64,000 nt of DNA from Gammaproteobacteria bacterium (lineage in GTDB: Bacteria; Pseudomonadota; Gammaproteobacteria; Ga0077536). The notes under the pieces were generated by a model. It was not told where the DNA came from and did no database searches. It was given only the letters and a program-made list of their open reading frames with translations. Each line of letters starts with the position of its first letter. Positions within the stretch are counted from its first letter, which is position 1. This document shows positions 21,112-30,457 of the stretch, in pieces. The position numbers and the translations under genes are program-made. The DNA lies in NCBI GenBank assembly GCA_020849475.1, contig JADLGE010000075.1:1-64000 (forward strand), read 5' to 3'.

Positions 21112-21708
21112 ATGAGCGAGACTGCTGTCGATCTGGATCGACGCCGCTTTCTCACCGGCACCGCCGTCGTCATTGGCGGCATCGGTGCGGCAACCGCAGC
21201 GGTACCATTCATAGCGTCGTTCCAACCCAGTGCACGGGCCAAGGCCATCGGCGCACCGGTTGAAGTCGACATCAGCACCATTGAAGTCGGGCAGCGCGTG
21301 ACCTACAAATGGCGCGGCAAACCGGTATGGGTGCTGCGCAGAACCCCCGAGCAGCTCGATGCGCTCAAGGGCGGCAATGGGCCGGTGCTGGGAGACCCGG
21401 ATTCAGTGAAATCCGAACAGCCGGCCTTCGCGGTCAACGCCTGGCGCTCGCTGAAGCCCGAGTATCTGGTGCTGGTCGGCGTCTGCACCCACCTTGGATG
21501 CTCGCCGTCGTTTCGTCCTCTGCCGGACGCCGACACCGGCGCCGATTGGAAGGGTGGCTTCTTCTGCCCCTGCCATGGTTCCAAATTTGATCTCGCTGGT
21601 CGCGTCTTCGCCGGCGTTCCCGCACCGACCAATCTTGTCGTGCCGCCCTACAAGTTCCTGAGCGACACCCGCATCCTGATCGGCGAATCCGACGGAGGCA
21701 AGTCATGA
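21112..21708 (+). CDS. petA: Ubiquinol-cytochrome c reductase Rieske iron-sulfur subunit
   Basis: 198 residues. A twin-arginine motif (DRRRFLTGTAVVIGGIG) precedes the single membrane helix, as usual for Rieske proteins inserted by Tat. Cluster-binding motifs are CTHLGCSP and CPCHGSKFD, giving the two cysteine and two histidine ligands of the [2Fe-2S] centre. It accepts electrons from ubiquinol at the Qo site and passes them to cytochrome c1. First gene of petABC; overlaps petB by 4 bases. Confidence 0.98.
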   Translation: MSETAVDLDRRRFLTGTAVVIGGIGAATAAVPFIASFQPSARAKAIGAPVEVDISTIEVGQRVTYKWRGKPVWVLRRTPEQLDALKGGNGPVLGDPDSVKSEQPAFAVNAWRSLKPEYLVLVGVCTHLGCSPSFRPLPDADTGADWKGGFFCPCHGSKFDLAGRVFAGVPAPTNLVVPPYKFLSDTRILIGESDGGKS

Positions 21709-22958
21709 GTTTCATCACCAAGGGTCTCACCGGCCTGCGCGATTGGGTCGATGACCGTTTCCCGCTCATGACGCTGTGGAACGATCACATGGGCGCCTAC
21801 TACGCGCCCAAGAACTTCAACTTCTGGTACTACTTCGGTGTGTTGTCGCTGGTGGTGCTGGTCATTCAGATCGTGACCGGCATCTGGCTGGTGATGAACT
21901 ACAAGCCGGATGCGACGCTGGCCTTCGCCTCCGTCGAGTACATCATGCGCGACGTGAACTGGGGCTGGTTGATTCGCTACATGCATTCAACCGGCGCCTC
22001 GTTCTTCTTCATCGTGGTCTACATGCACATGTTCCGCGGTCTGCTCTACGGCTCGTTCAAACAGCCGCGCGAGCTGATCTGGATCCTGGGCATGTTCATC
22101 TACCTGTCGCTGATGGCGGAAGCGTTCTTCGGTTATCTCCTGCCGTGGGGCCAGATGTCGTTCTGGGGCGCGCAGGTCATCACCTCGCTGTTCGGCGCGG
22201 TGCCGGTGGTCGGTGAACAGCTCGCCGAACTCATTCGCGGCGACTACGTCATCTCGGACATCACGCTGAACCGCTTCTTCTCTTTCCATGTCATCGCGCT
22301 GCCGTTCGCGATTGCGGGTCTGGTGGTGCTGCACATCATCGCGCTGCACGAAGTCGGTTCGAACAACCCCGATGGCGTCGAGATCAAGAAACTCAAGGAC
22401 AAGGACGGCAAGCCGCTGGACGGCATTCCCTTCCATCCCTACTACACGGTCAAGGATTCCGTGGGCGTAGTGGTGTTCCTGATGTTCTTCGCCAGCGTAG
22501 TGTTCTTCGCGCCGGAGATGGGTGGTTACTTCCTGGAGGCCAACAACTTCATCCCGGCTGACCCGATGAAGACACCGCTGCACATCGCGCCGGTGTGGTA
22601 CTTCACGCCTTTCTACTCAATTCTGCGCGCCAACACCTATCCGTTCTTCGGGGTGGACGCCAAGCTGTGGGGTGTGATCTTCATGGGCTTGGGCACCATG
22701 GTGTTCTTCCTGCTGCCGTGGCTGGACCGCAGTCCGGTCAAGTCGATCCGCTATCGCGGCGGCATCTACAAGTCGGCGCTGGCGATTTTCGTGGTGGCGT
22801 TCGTGGTGCTCGGCTACCTCGGCATTCTGCCGCCGACCCCGGGGCGCACGCTGACCGCGCAAATCTTCACGGTCGTCTACTTCCTGTTCTTTGCGCTCAT
22901 GCCGCTCTACACGAAGTGGGACAAGACCAAGCCGGTACCGGAAAGGGTGACGCACTGA
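21705..22958 (+). CDS. petB: Ubiquinol-cytochrome c reductase cytochrome b subunit
   Basis: 417 residues, eight or more membrane helices. Haem-ligand histidines lie in the regions RYMHSTGASFFFIVVYMHMFRG and FSFHVIALPFAIAGLVVLHIIALHE; the Qo-site segment appears as PVVGEQLAELIRGDY and the PPTPGRTLTAQ end is present. Forms the quinone-binding core of the bc1 complex in the inner membrane. Joined by overlaps to petA (ATGA) and petC (TGATG). Confidence 0.98.
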   Translation: MSFITKGLTGLRDWVDDRFPLMTLWNDHMGAYYAPKNFNFWYYFGVLSLVVLVIQIVTGIWLVMNYKPDATLAFASVEYIMRDVNWGWLIRYMHSTGASFFFIVVYMHMFRGLLYGSFKQPRELIWILGMFIYLSLMAEAFFGYLLPWGQMSFWGAQVITSLFGAVPVVGEQLAELIRGDYVISDITLNRFFSFHVIALPFAIAGLVVLHIIALHEVGSNNPDGVEIKKLKDKDGKPLDGIPFHPYYTVKDSVGVVVFLMFFASVVFFAPEMGGYFLEANNFIPADPMKTPLHIAPVWYFTPFYSILRANTYPFFGVDAKLWGVIFMGLGTMVFFLLPWLDRSPVKSIRYRGGIYKSALAIFVVAFVVLGYLGILPPTPGRTLTAQIFTVVYFLFFALMPLYTKWDKTKPVPERVTH

Positions 22959-23707
22959 TGAAAACCTTCATCTTCGCCTTGTGCTTAATGGGCTGTGCCG
23001 GCCTGGTGTCGGCCAATGAGGGCGGTCCGGTCTTGCTGGAAAGCCATGCCAACCTCGATAGCAAAATCAATCTGCAGCGTGGCGCACGCACGTTCGTGAA
23101 CTACTGTCTGAGCTGCCATTCGGCGAGCTACATGCGCTACAGCCGCCTGATTGACGACTTGGGCTTGACCAAGGAAGTGGTCGAAAAGAACCTCATGTTC
23201 ACGACCGACAAGATTGGCGACCCGATGCAAGTCGCGATGAAGCCGGTAGATGCTGAAGCGTGGTTCGGCGTGCCGCCGCCCGACTTGTCGGTCATTGCCC
23301 GCGCGCGTGGCGCCGACTGGCTGTACTCGTTCCTGCTCGGTTTCTACAAGGATGAGAAGCGCCCGACCGGCGTCAACAACCTGTACTTCCCGACCACCGC
23401 GATGCCGGCCGTGCTGTCGCGCCTGCAAGGTGTGCAGGTGTTGAAGACTGCCGCCGAAGGCGAAGCGGCCCATGGTGAAGGCCATGCCGGTCACAGCGGT
23501 CCGACCCTGGAACTGGCCATGCCCGGTACCCAGTCGCCCGAGGAATACGCGGCCACGGTGCGCGACCTCGTCAGCTTCATGGTCTACCTCGGCGAACCGG
23601 CCAAGCTCGTGCGTTACAAGATTGGCTTCTGGGTGCTGGCGTTCCTGTTCGTATTGTTCATCTCGACCTATCTCCTGAAAAAGGAATACTGGAAGGATGT
23701 TCATTGA
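22958..23707 (+). CDS. petC: Ubiquinol-cytochrome c reductase cytochrome c1
   Basis: 249 residues from ATG 22958; the track ORF start is inside petB. Signal peptide MKTFIFALCLMGCAGLVSA, one haem c motif CLSCH at about residue 47, the PPPDLSVIARARGADWLYSFL region, the axial methionine candidate in the MPAVL segment, and a C-terminal membrane anchor (IGFWVLAFLFVLFISTYLL). A small loop with GEAAHGEGHAGHSG is rich in histidine and glycine, unlike flanking sequence. Delivers electrons from the Rieske centre to soluble cytochrome c or an oxidase. Confidence 0.97.
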   Translation: MKTFIFALCLMGCAGLVSANEGGPVLLESHANLDSKINLQRGARTFVNYCLSCHSASYMRYSRLIDDLGLTKEVVEKNLMFTTDKIGDPMQVAMKPVDAEAWFGVPPPDLSVIARARGADWLYSFLLGFYKDEKRPTGVNNLYFPTTAMPAVLSRLQGVQVLKTAAEGEAAHGEGHAGHSGPTLELAMPGTQSPEEYAATVRDLVSFMVYLGEPAKLVRYKIGFWVLAFLFVLFISTYLLKKEYWKDVH

Positions 23708-23708
23708 T

Positions 23709-24332
23709 ATGACCGCACTGGCAAATCGGCGGTCGGTCATGACGCTTTATGCAGACGCCGCCGATCCGCTGGGGCACAGTGTGCGCCTCGTGCTGATGGA
23801 GAAAGACATCAATGTCGAAATCCATTTCATCGATGAGGACAGCAAGCCCGAGGATCTCAACGACCTCAATCCCTATCACAACTTGCTGACGCTGATTGAC
23901 CGTGATCTGGTGCTGTATGACGCCCAGATCATGCTCGAATATCTGGACGAACGTTATCCGCACCCGCCGTTGATGCCGGTAGACCCGGTATCACGTGCCA
24001 ACAATCGCCAGCTGCGCTACCGCATCGTGCGCGATCTGTACTCGCTGGCAAATGAGCTGGAAGGCGACAACGAAATCGCTGCCGCCAATGCGCGCAAGAC
24101 CATGCGCGACAACCTGATGGCGATCTCGCCGCTGTTCGGTCAGTTCCCGTTCTTCATGTCGCCCGAGTTTTCGCTGGTCGACCTGTGCATGGCGCCGCTG
24201 TTGTGGCGCCTGCCGCGTTACGGCGTGAAGCTCACGCCACAGGCCAAGCCGCTGCTGAAATACGCTGACAAATTGTTTGACCGCCGCGCCTTTCAAATCA
24301 GCCTGTCGCCGGTCGAGCAGGAAATCCGCTGA
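23709..24332 (+). CDS. sspA: Stringent starvation protein A
   Basis: 207 residues from ATG 23709 (MTALANRRSVMTLYAD), which matches the family N-terminus; an ATG at 23697 would overlap petC. GST-like fold without a catalytic cysteine or serine, with the conserved LMEKDINVEIHFIDEDSKPEDL, MLEYLDERYPHPPLMPVDP and the helical C-domain. SspA binds RNA polymerase with sigma70 and promotes stress and starvation responses. Followed by sspB as in E. coli and Pseudomonas. Confidence 0.95.
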   Translation: MTALANRRSVMTLYADAADPLGHSVRLVLMEKDINVEIHFIDEDSKPEDLNDLNPYHNLLTLIDRDLVLYDAQIMLEYLDERYPHPPLMPVDPVSRANNRQLRYRIVRDLYSLANELEGDNEIAAANARKTMRDNLMAISPLFGQFPFFMSPEFSLVDLCMAPLLWRLPRYGVKLTPQAKPLLKYADKLFDRRAFQISLSPVEQEIR

Positions 24333-24370
24333 GTCTTTGCGGCCCTCACGCCGTGAGCAATTCCACGCCC

Positions 24371-24775
24371 ATGACATCCACGCGTCCGTACCTGATTCGG
24401 GCTTTGTACGATTGGATAGTCGACAACCAATGCACCCCGCACCTGCTGGTGGAAGTCAAAGACGAGCACACGCGCGTGCCGCGCCAGTTCGTCGACAAGG
24501 GGGTGATCGTGTTGAATGTGTCACCGACAGCGGTCAAGCATCTGTTGCTTGGCAACGAGCGCATTAGCTTCAGCGCACGCTTTGGCGGCACGCCCCATGA
24601 CATCGACGTGCCGGTCGCGGCGGTGCAGGCCATCTACGCTCGCGAAAACGGTCAGGGAATATTTTTAGGTGATGGCGCCGATGAGGCGACGCCAACAGCC
24701 GCGCCGGTGGACGGCGAGGTGGTCACGCCCGCGCGCCCCGGTGGCAAGCCACCTCATCTGACGGTCGTCAAATAG
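24371..24775 (+). CDS. sspB: ClpXP protease specificity-enhancing factor SspB
   Basis: 134 residues from ATG 24371 (MTSTRPYLIRALYDWIVDNQ); a GTG at 24353 would add six residues. SspB tethers ssrA-tagged proteins to ClpXP. The substrate-binding domain carries TPHLLVEV and IYARENGQGIF, then a flexible linker, then the C-terminal ClpX-docking peptide PPHLTVVK, equivalent to the RPALRVVK-type tail. Convergent with dolP. Confidence 0.95.
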   Translation: MTSTRPYLIRALYDWIVDNQCTPHLLVEVKDEHTRVPRQFVDKGVIVLNVSPTAVKHLLLGNERISFSARFGGTPHDIDVPVAAVQAIYARENGQGIFLGDGADEATPTAAPVDGEVVTPARPGGKPPHLTVVK

Positions 24776-24817
24776 CCGCGTCGCGCCCGCTAGCTCGGCG
24801 CAACGCGCGCAACTTCC

Positions 24818-25414
24818 TTACTGATACTCGAACAGTTTGACCACGCGCTGCACGCCGGCGGTCTGACTGGCGAGCTGCGCGGCAAGGTCGCCTTCTTCCT
24901 GTTTGACCAGGCCCAGCAGGTAGACCGTGCCGGCCTCGGTCACCACCTTGATTCGAATCGCGTTCAATTCCTTGGCGCCGACAATCTTGGCCTTGACGCT
25001 GGTGGTCAGCCAACTGTCGGTGGTGCGCGAACTGACCGGGCTCGGCGCCGCAATCGTCACTTCGTTGTGCGCGGTGCGCACCTTCTCGATGCCCTTCACA
25101 AGGTTGAACACGCGCGCGCGCATGTCTTCGGTGGGCGCTTCGCCCGATATCAGCACTATCTGGTTGTAGCTGGTCACGTTGATGTGGGTCTGCTGCGAGA
25201 GCTCCTTGTCGCCGCGCAACAGGTTGCCGGCCTTGAGCTCGATGCTTTCATCTTCGACCAGTGAGCCGGCGGTGCGCGGGTCGTTCACCACCGATGCGCC
25301 GCCGGCCGCGCCACCGAGCACCACGCCGATGCAACCGCTGAGCGAGCCAGCCATCAGCACCGCCGCTGTCAGGCGTGCAAGCGAACCCGAGTTCAATAAT
25401 CCAGTGCTTTTCAT
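24818..25414 (-). CDS. dolP: Dual BON-domain outer membrane lipoprotein DolP
   Basis: 198 residues with a lipoprotein signal and lipobox (MAGSLSGC, C28), then two BON domains: GNLLRGDKELSQQTHINVTSYNQIVLISGEAP and SVKAKIVGAKELNAIRIKVVTEAGTVYLLG. DolP (YraP) supports outer membrane integrity and the BAM complex. It is last in the lpoA-yraN-diaA-dolP leftward set; diaA ends immediately upstream. Confidence 0.93.
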   Translation of the reverse strand: MKSTGLLNSGSLARLTAAVLMAGSLSGCIGVVLGGAAGGASVVNDPRTAGSLVEDESIELKAGNLLRGDKELSQQTHINVTSYNQIVLISGEAPTEDMRARVFNLVKGIEKVRTAHNEVTIAAPSPVSSRTTDSWLTTSVKAKIVGAKELNAIRIKVVTEAGTVYLLGLVKQEEGDLAAQLASQTAGVQRVVKLFEYQ

Positions 25415-26029
<615 letters not shown>

Positions 26030-26059
26030 TCACGGGGATGAAGTCAAGGTGCGCAGGCA

Positions 26060-26410
26060 TTATGCAGAAAACGCCCCCGCAATCCAGTCGCATTGGGGGT
26101 GCTTGGCGTCACCATGCAGCGCCACGACATCGAAACGGCAGGCATGGTTCGCATATTCGGGATGGCGCACGAGGAAGTCCTGTGCCGCGCGGATCAGGCG
26201 TTGCTGCTTACGTGCGTCGATACTTTCGAGTGCGCTGCCAAAACGTTGTCCGCGGCGATAACGCACCTCAACGAAGACCAGCGAGTCGTGCGCCAGCATG
26301 ACGAGATCTATTTCGCCGCCGCGACAGCAGTGATTGCGCGCCACGCACTGCATGCCTTGCGCGACGAGTCGTGCTTCGGCGTGACGTTCCCAGCGCTCGC
26401 CGCGGCGCAT
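26060..26410 (-). CDS. yraN: UPF0102 family nuclease-like protein YraN
   Basis: 116 residues from the ATG at 26410 (MRRGERWERHAEARLVAQGMQ); the longer track ORF runs into lpoA. The UPF0102 core, with NHCCRGGEIDLVMLAHDSLVFVEVRYR, resembles the endonuclease-like fold, with E, D and E-x-R/K-type residues in place. Biochemical function is unknown. It starts 22 bases after the lpoA stop, in the usual order. Confidence 0.92.
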   Translation of the reverse strand: MRRGERWERHAEARLVAQGMQCVARNHCCRGGEIDLVMLAHDSLVFVEVRYRRGQRFGSALESIDARKQQRLIRAAQDFLVRHPEYANHACRFDVVALHGDAKHPQCDWIAGAFSA

Positions 26411-26432
26411 GCGAGCCTTGCCGGTCGTCGTC

Positions 26433-28334
26433 TCAGTTGACGCCAATCGTGCCGGTCTCGCCGATGGCGGTGGGCACGCCCTCGACGAATTTGATCCACG
26501 ACAGGTTGCGATGGAGCACGCCATCGCTGTCCATCCACAAATCACCGGTCACACCCGGCACGCGCATGGTTGGACGCGTCCGCATGCGCGACAGGAAGGG
26601 CAGGATGCGATAGGCGTCGATGCCGAAGCCGTAGAGGCGTGTGTAGGTTTGCGCGGGGCCCGGCCAGCTGCGTCGTACGAGCTGGTAAGACTCGGCATCG
26701 ACAGTGCCAAACAGCCACGGCATGTCGCCGAACACGAGACCGTTCAAGTCGATTTCATCGGCCCGGGTGTTGCCGTTGAAAACGTTGGACGTTGCGAACA
26801 CGGGAATGGAGTCGGCGCCGAAATAGCGTAGCTGCGGCAGCAACTGGCGCGCATTGTTGGGGAAGGCGGCCAGCAGGATGACGCTCACGTCGGCGCGAAT
26901 GCGCGCTTCGGCATGCAGGGGAATGCCGAGCTTGCGACGCAGCGCGGCGGCGCGTGCCTCGCTCATGTCGATATTGAGCGCGCGGCGTATCGCGCTCGGA
27001 TAAGCGTCGGCGGAATCGGAGTAGGAGATCTGCGCCAGTACCGTGCCGCCGAGATCCTGCCAGGCCTTGTTGTAGGCCGAGGTCAGGCGTGCACCCCAGG
27101 CCGAGTTCGGCGCGATGATGAGGGCGCGGCCGCCATCGCTGTACGCGCGGCGCGCCACCTGGCTGGCTTCGTCTTCCGGCGTCAGGCCGAATTGATAGAA
27201 GCCGGGCCGCGCACCGGCCGCGCCAGGCTTGTTTTCGACGACGTTCAAGGCCAGTACGCTGACCGGCATTTCCGGCAGGGTTTTCAGGCGCTCGACCAGG
27301 TTCTTCTGCAGTGGCCCGACGATGAACTCGGCGCCGTCACTGACCGCGCGCTGATAGTCCGCCAGGATGTCATCGCCATTGTTGGCATAGACACTGACGG
27401 CGGGTCGCGCCTCGACGTTCTTGTCGCTGAACCAGGCGGTCATGAAACCATCGCGCACCGCGCGCGCCGCGCCGCCCAGGGTTTCATCGAAGGGCAGAAT
27501 CAGGGCCACGCGCTTGGGCCGCGCGGCAGCGGCGGTGGCGCGTTCCAGCACACCATCGACGAGCGGCGTGGCGAGGTGGCCGGCATGACTTTGCTGCCAT
27601 TCGGCGAGCTTCTGGCGCATGCCTTCGGCATCGAAGCCGGATTGTCTGGCGATGTTGAGCAGGGCGTACCAGCCGTTGCTGGCCGGGTCGGCGGCGGTCG
27701 CGGCGAGTTGCTCGCTGAGCTCGGCGGCGGACAGGTGGGTGAGTGCGGCCCAGGTCGACTGCACCATGGCGGCCTGCTGCGCGGCCGGGTAAGGGAATTG
27801 GAAGGATTGAATCCAGGCCGGCGCGGCCGTCGCGAAATCCGACAGGCTGGCAGCGGCCGCCGCCAGCACGCGGCTGCGCACGCCACGCCCGTAGGGCGTC
27901 AAGCTCGCGCTGTCGGCCTTGCTGGCGAGTGCCAGCGCAATATCGGCGTGGCCGTCTTCGAGCTGCGCGCGCGCCTGCGCCAGCGTGACCAAGGGGTCAG
28001 TGCTGTCGCTGCCTGTCGGCAAGGCTGCCAGAGTGCTTGCGGCGTGGACCGTGTCGCCGGCATCGGCGTAGCTCAAACTCGCGAGGGCGTTGGCGTGCAA
28101 CGCCTGGTCAGGGGGGAGCTGGGTGGCTTGGGCCGCGTAGGCGGCCGCCGCATTGGCATAGTCGCCGCGTTTCAGCATCTGCTCGGCGGCGGCGAGTGGA
28201 TCGGGCGCCGGCGTCGGGGCTTCTTCCTGCACGTTGCCTTGCGAAGTGCAGGCGCATGTAATGAGCGCCGCCACACCCACCAGAACAAAGCGCAGAGGAC
28301 GCAGGCTTGAAATGAGCGCGGAGCAGATCACCAA
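26433..28334 (-). CDS. lpoA: Penicillin-binding protein activator LpoA-like lipoprotein
   Basis: 633 residues if the TTG at 28334 is used (a GTG is the next codon). Lipoprotein signal with lipobox LITCAC, an N-terminal TPR-like helical domain (LAAAEQMLKRGDYANAAAAYAAQA), and a periplasmic-binding type C-terminal domain (RVALILPFDETLGGAARAVRDGF, then FGIDAYRILPFL). LpoA reaches from the outer membrane to activate PBP1a transpeptidation. No ATG exists upstream of the lipobox, and the start overlaps the start of divergent rsmI by 23 bases. Confidence 0.92.
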   Translation of the reverse strand: MVICSALISSLRPLRFVLVGVAALITCACTSQGNVQEEAPTPAPDPLAAAEQMLKRGDYANAAAAYAAQATQLPPDQALHANALASLSYADAGDTVHAASTLAALPTGSDSTDPLVTLAQARAQLEDGHADIALALASKADSASLTPYGRGVRSRVLAAAAASLSDFATAAPAWIQSFQFPYPAAQQAAMVQSTWAALTHLSAAELSEQLAATAADPASNGWYALLNIARQSGFDAEGMRQKLAEWQQSHAGHLATPLVDGVLERATAAAARPKRVALILPFDETLGGAARAVRDGFMTAWFSDKNVEARPAVSVYANNGDDILADYQRAVSDGAEFIVGPLQKNLVERLKTLPEMPVSVLALNVVENKPGAAGARPGFYQFGLTPEDEASQVARRAYSDGGRALIIAPNSAWGARLTSAYNKAWQDLGGTVLAQISYSDSADAYPSAIRRALNIDMSEARAAALRRKLGIPLHAEARIRADVSVILLAAFPNNARQLLPQLRYFGADSIPVFATSNVFNGNTRADEIDLNGLVFGDMPWLFGTVDAESYQLVRRSWPGPAQTYTRLYGFGIDAYRILPFLSRMRTRPTMRVPGVTGDLWMDSDGVLHRNLSWIKFVEGVPTAIGETGTIGVN

Positions 28335-29217
28335 GGCAGTATCTTTGCCCGCCGTGGACGTGTCAATTGAACGCCCTGGCGTTTATATCGTGGCGACGCC
28401 CATCGGCAATCTCGGCGATTTTTCAGCGCGTGCGGCCGCCACGCTGGCGGCGGTCGACATCATCTTCTGCGAAGACACACGCCACAGTCGCCGTCTGCTC
28501 GACCACTTCGGCATCAATACCCCGGTGAGCGCGCTGCACGACCACAACGAGGCGCACATGAGCGAGCAATCGCTCACGCGCATGGCCGCGGCAGGCCAAG
28601 CCTGCGCGCTGATCTCCGACGCCGGCACGCCGCTGATCTCAGATCCCGGCTACGCCTTCGTGCGGGCGGCGGTGGCGGCCGGCTTGCCGGTGCGCACGGT
28701 GCCCGGTGCGTGCGCGCTCACGGCCGCGCTCAGCATCGCGGGGCTGTCGACCGCGCGCTTCAGCTTCGAGGGCTTCCTGCCGGCCCAGACTGCGGCGCGC
28801 GAGGCGCGACTGTCGGCACTGGCAAGCGACCCGCGCACGCTGGTGTTCTACGAAGCGCTGCATCGCATCCTCGCCAGTCTCACCGCCATGGTCGAGGCCT
28901 TCGGCGCCGCGCGCGAAGCGGTGGTGGCCCGCGAACTGACCAAGCGCTTCGAGACCCTCTATCGCGGCAGCCTGGCGGACATCGTGGCGCGCGTGGAGGC
29001 CGACGCGGATGCCTCGCGCGGCGAGTTCGTGGTGATGGTGGCGGGGAACGTCGCCGAACAGGGTGCGGACGATGCCGAACTCGAGCGACTGCTGCGCATC
29101 ACCCTGGCCGAGACCGACAGACGCGCGGCGGTGCGCATCGTCACCGCGTTGTCCGGGCGGCCGCGTAACCAGGTCTACCAAGCCTCACTGCGCGTATCGG
29201 CGGCCGGTGAGACGTGA
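28312..29217 (+). CDS. rsmI: 16S rRNA (cytidine(1402)-2'-O)-methyltransferase
   Basis: 301 residues from ATG 28312; GTG codons at 28354 and 28360 are alternatives that would remove the overlap with lpoA and bring the start close to the conserved VYIVATPIGNLGDFSARA. Tetrapyrrole-methylase fold with EDTRHSRRLLDHFGI, ALHDHNEAHMSEQ, ALISDAGTPLISDPGY and the FEGFLPAQTA segment. It methylates the ribose of C1402 in the 30S P-site region. Followed by rnpB. Confidence 0.96.
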   Translation: MSAEQITKAVSLPAVDVSIERPGVYIVATPIGNLGDFSARAAATLAAVDIIFCEDTRHSRRLLDHFGINTPVSALHDHNEAHMSEQSLTRMAAAGQACALISDAGTPLISDPGYAFVRAAVAAGLPVRTVPGACALTAALSIAGLSTARFSFEGFLPAQTAAREARLSALASDPRTLVFYEALHRILASLTAMVEAFGAAREAVVARELTKRFETLYRGSLADIVARVEADADASRGEFVVMVAGNVAEQGADDAELERLLRITLAETDRRAAVRIVTALSGRPRNQVYQASLRVSAAGET

Positions 29218-29271
29218 GCGTTGGCAGCACGGGTGATTGAATTGGCGGGCTCGAACTCCCACACTGCGCCC

Positions 29272-29668
29272 AGCAAGTCGGCCGGGTGATCGCTGTCGCT
29301 GGCATCGGCCCTTACCGGCCGCTGCGGGGCGATAGAGGAAAGTCCGGGCTCCGCAGGACAGGATGCCAGGTAACGCCTGGGGGGCGTGAGCCCACGGAAA
29401 GTGCCACAGAAAATATACCGCCACGCGGCAACGCGGGGTAAGGGTGAAATGGTGCGGTAAGAGCGCACCGCGCCGGCGAAAACCGGTGGCAGGGTAAACC
29501 CCATCCGGAGCAAGACCAAATAGGGGAACGTGCCGCGCAAGCGGTGAAGTGTGGTCCGCACCAGTTCCCGGGTAGGTCGCTTCAGGCGCGTGGCGACACG
29601 CGTCGCAGATGAATGATCACCGTGCTGCTTCGCAGCAATACAGAACCCGGCTTACAGGCCGACTTGCT
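29272..29668 (+). ncRNA. rnpB: RNase P RNA (bacterial type A)
   Basis: The catalytic RNA that processes pre-tRNA 5' ends. A perfect 12-bp P1 helix joins AGCAAGTCGGCC (29272-29283) and GGCCGACTTGCT (29657-29668), setting the ends. Conserved blocks are all present: GAGGAAAGTCCGGGCTCC, GCCAGGTAACGCCTGGGG, GGTAAGGGTGAAA, GGTAAGAGCGCACCGCG, GGAGCAAGACCAAATAGG, GATGAATGA and ACAGAACCCGGCTTA. The P12 arm is short compared with E. coli (CGCGGCAACGCGG), while the core is standard. A short T-run (CTCTTTTC) follows P1. Confidence 0.98.
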
Positions 29669-29850
29669 CTTTTCATGACCCTTCGAAAATCCGCTCAAAT
29701 CGTAACAATCCAGGTGAGCTACAAAGCTTATCTGGATGATTTATTGGAGCGTTTTCCCACAGGCATCCAAGCCCTGTCGGCACTTTTGGTGGCCTGCGCT
29801 AAGTTACTGTAACTAAAGCAAGAATCACCCTTGCGACGGGGCCATTTTGC
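29669..29850. other. Non-coding stretch between rnpB and the mraZ promoter
   Basis: The gap from rnpB to mraZ is about 330 bases. The first 180 are more AT-rich than the rest of the window, with a small dyad AGTTAC-T-GTAACT at 29802-29814 and no convincing terminator. The 67-residue ORF here begins inside rnpB and is not supported. The remainder holds the mraZ promoter and operator. Confidence 0.4.
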
Positions 29851-29880
29851 TTGACAGTTTTCGGCCGCGCTCCTTATAGT
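29851..29880 (+). promoter_or_regulatory. Sigma70 promoter of the dcw cluster (PmraZ)
   Basis: A perfect TTGACA, an 18-base spacer and TATAGT form a strong promoter 116 bases before mraZ. The predicted start (about 29887) sits just before the MraZ operator repeats. Confidence 0.8.
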
Positions 29881-29888
29881 GCCCGCTG

Positions 29889-29913
29889 GTGGTAAATAGT
29901 GGGGAAAAGTGGA
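29889..29913 (+). promoter_or_regulatory. MraZ operator: three GTGGN repeats at 10-bp period
   Basis: GTGGT-AAATA-GTGGG-GAAAA-GTGGA gives three direct repeats, each separated by 5 bases. This matches the known MraZ recognition pattern of TGGGN boxes with 5-base spacers in E. coli. Its place at or just after the transcription start predicts repression of the dcw promoter by MraZ. Confidence 0.8.
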
Positions 29914-29995
29914 TCTGTCGTGATCACCATGCCGGGATTGCATGGGCGTTCTTGCCCTGCCCCGCATTGGTCCGCCGCAGACCCCAGTCGTGTCG

Positions 29996-30457
29996 ATGTT
30001 CCGTGGACAAAGCACAATCAGCGTCGATGCGAAGGGGCGGTTAGCCGTCCCGACCCGCGTGCGTGAACTGCTGTCTACCCTGCCGAGTCAAGAACTGGTC
30101 ATCACCCTCAATCCCTGGGATCTGGCCCTGTGGGTCTACCCCGTCGCGGAATGGCTCTTGATCGAAACCAAACTCGCCGGCCTGTCGGATTTCGACCGCC
30201 AGAGCCGTCGCACCAAGCAAATCATGCGCGGCTATGCCACCGACTGCGAGTGCGATGGTCAGGGCCGCGTGTTGCTGCCGCCGCAGTTGCGTGAAATCGC
30301 CGGCATCGACAAACAGGTGGCGCTGCTCGGGCAAGGCAACAAGCTCGAGATCTGGAACGCCGCGACCTGGGCCGCCGAGCGCGACAAGTGGCTGCGTGAT
30401 GTGGCGGACGGCAGTGACGCCTCGACGTCCGCCGGTCTGGAATCTCTTTCGCTGTGA
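29996..30457 (+). CDS. mraZ: Transcriptional regulator MraZ
   Basis: 153 residues from ATG 29996 (MFRGQSTISVDAKGRLAVPTRVRE), the family N-terminus; the track start adds 18 unsupported residues. Two AbrB-like SpoVT halves are present, the second with CECDGQGRVLLPPQLREIAGIDKQVALLGQGNKLEIW. MraZ rings bind the repeats upstream of their own gene and repress the dcw operon. The stop (TGA 30455-30457) is directly followed by the rsmH GTG. Confidence 0.97.
   Translation: MFRGQSTISVDAKGRLAVPTRVRELLSTLPSQELVITLNPWDLALWVYPVAEWLLIETKLAGLSDFDRQSRRTKQIMRGYATDCECDGQGRVLLPPQLREIAGIDKQVALLGQGNKLEIWNAATWAAERDKWLRDVADGSDASTSAGLESLSL

Noticed and set aside
29609-29812. 67-codon ORF after rnpB
   Set aside because: It starts inside the RNase P RNA, has no ribosome site and no recognisable product.
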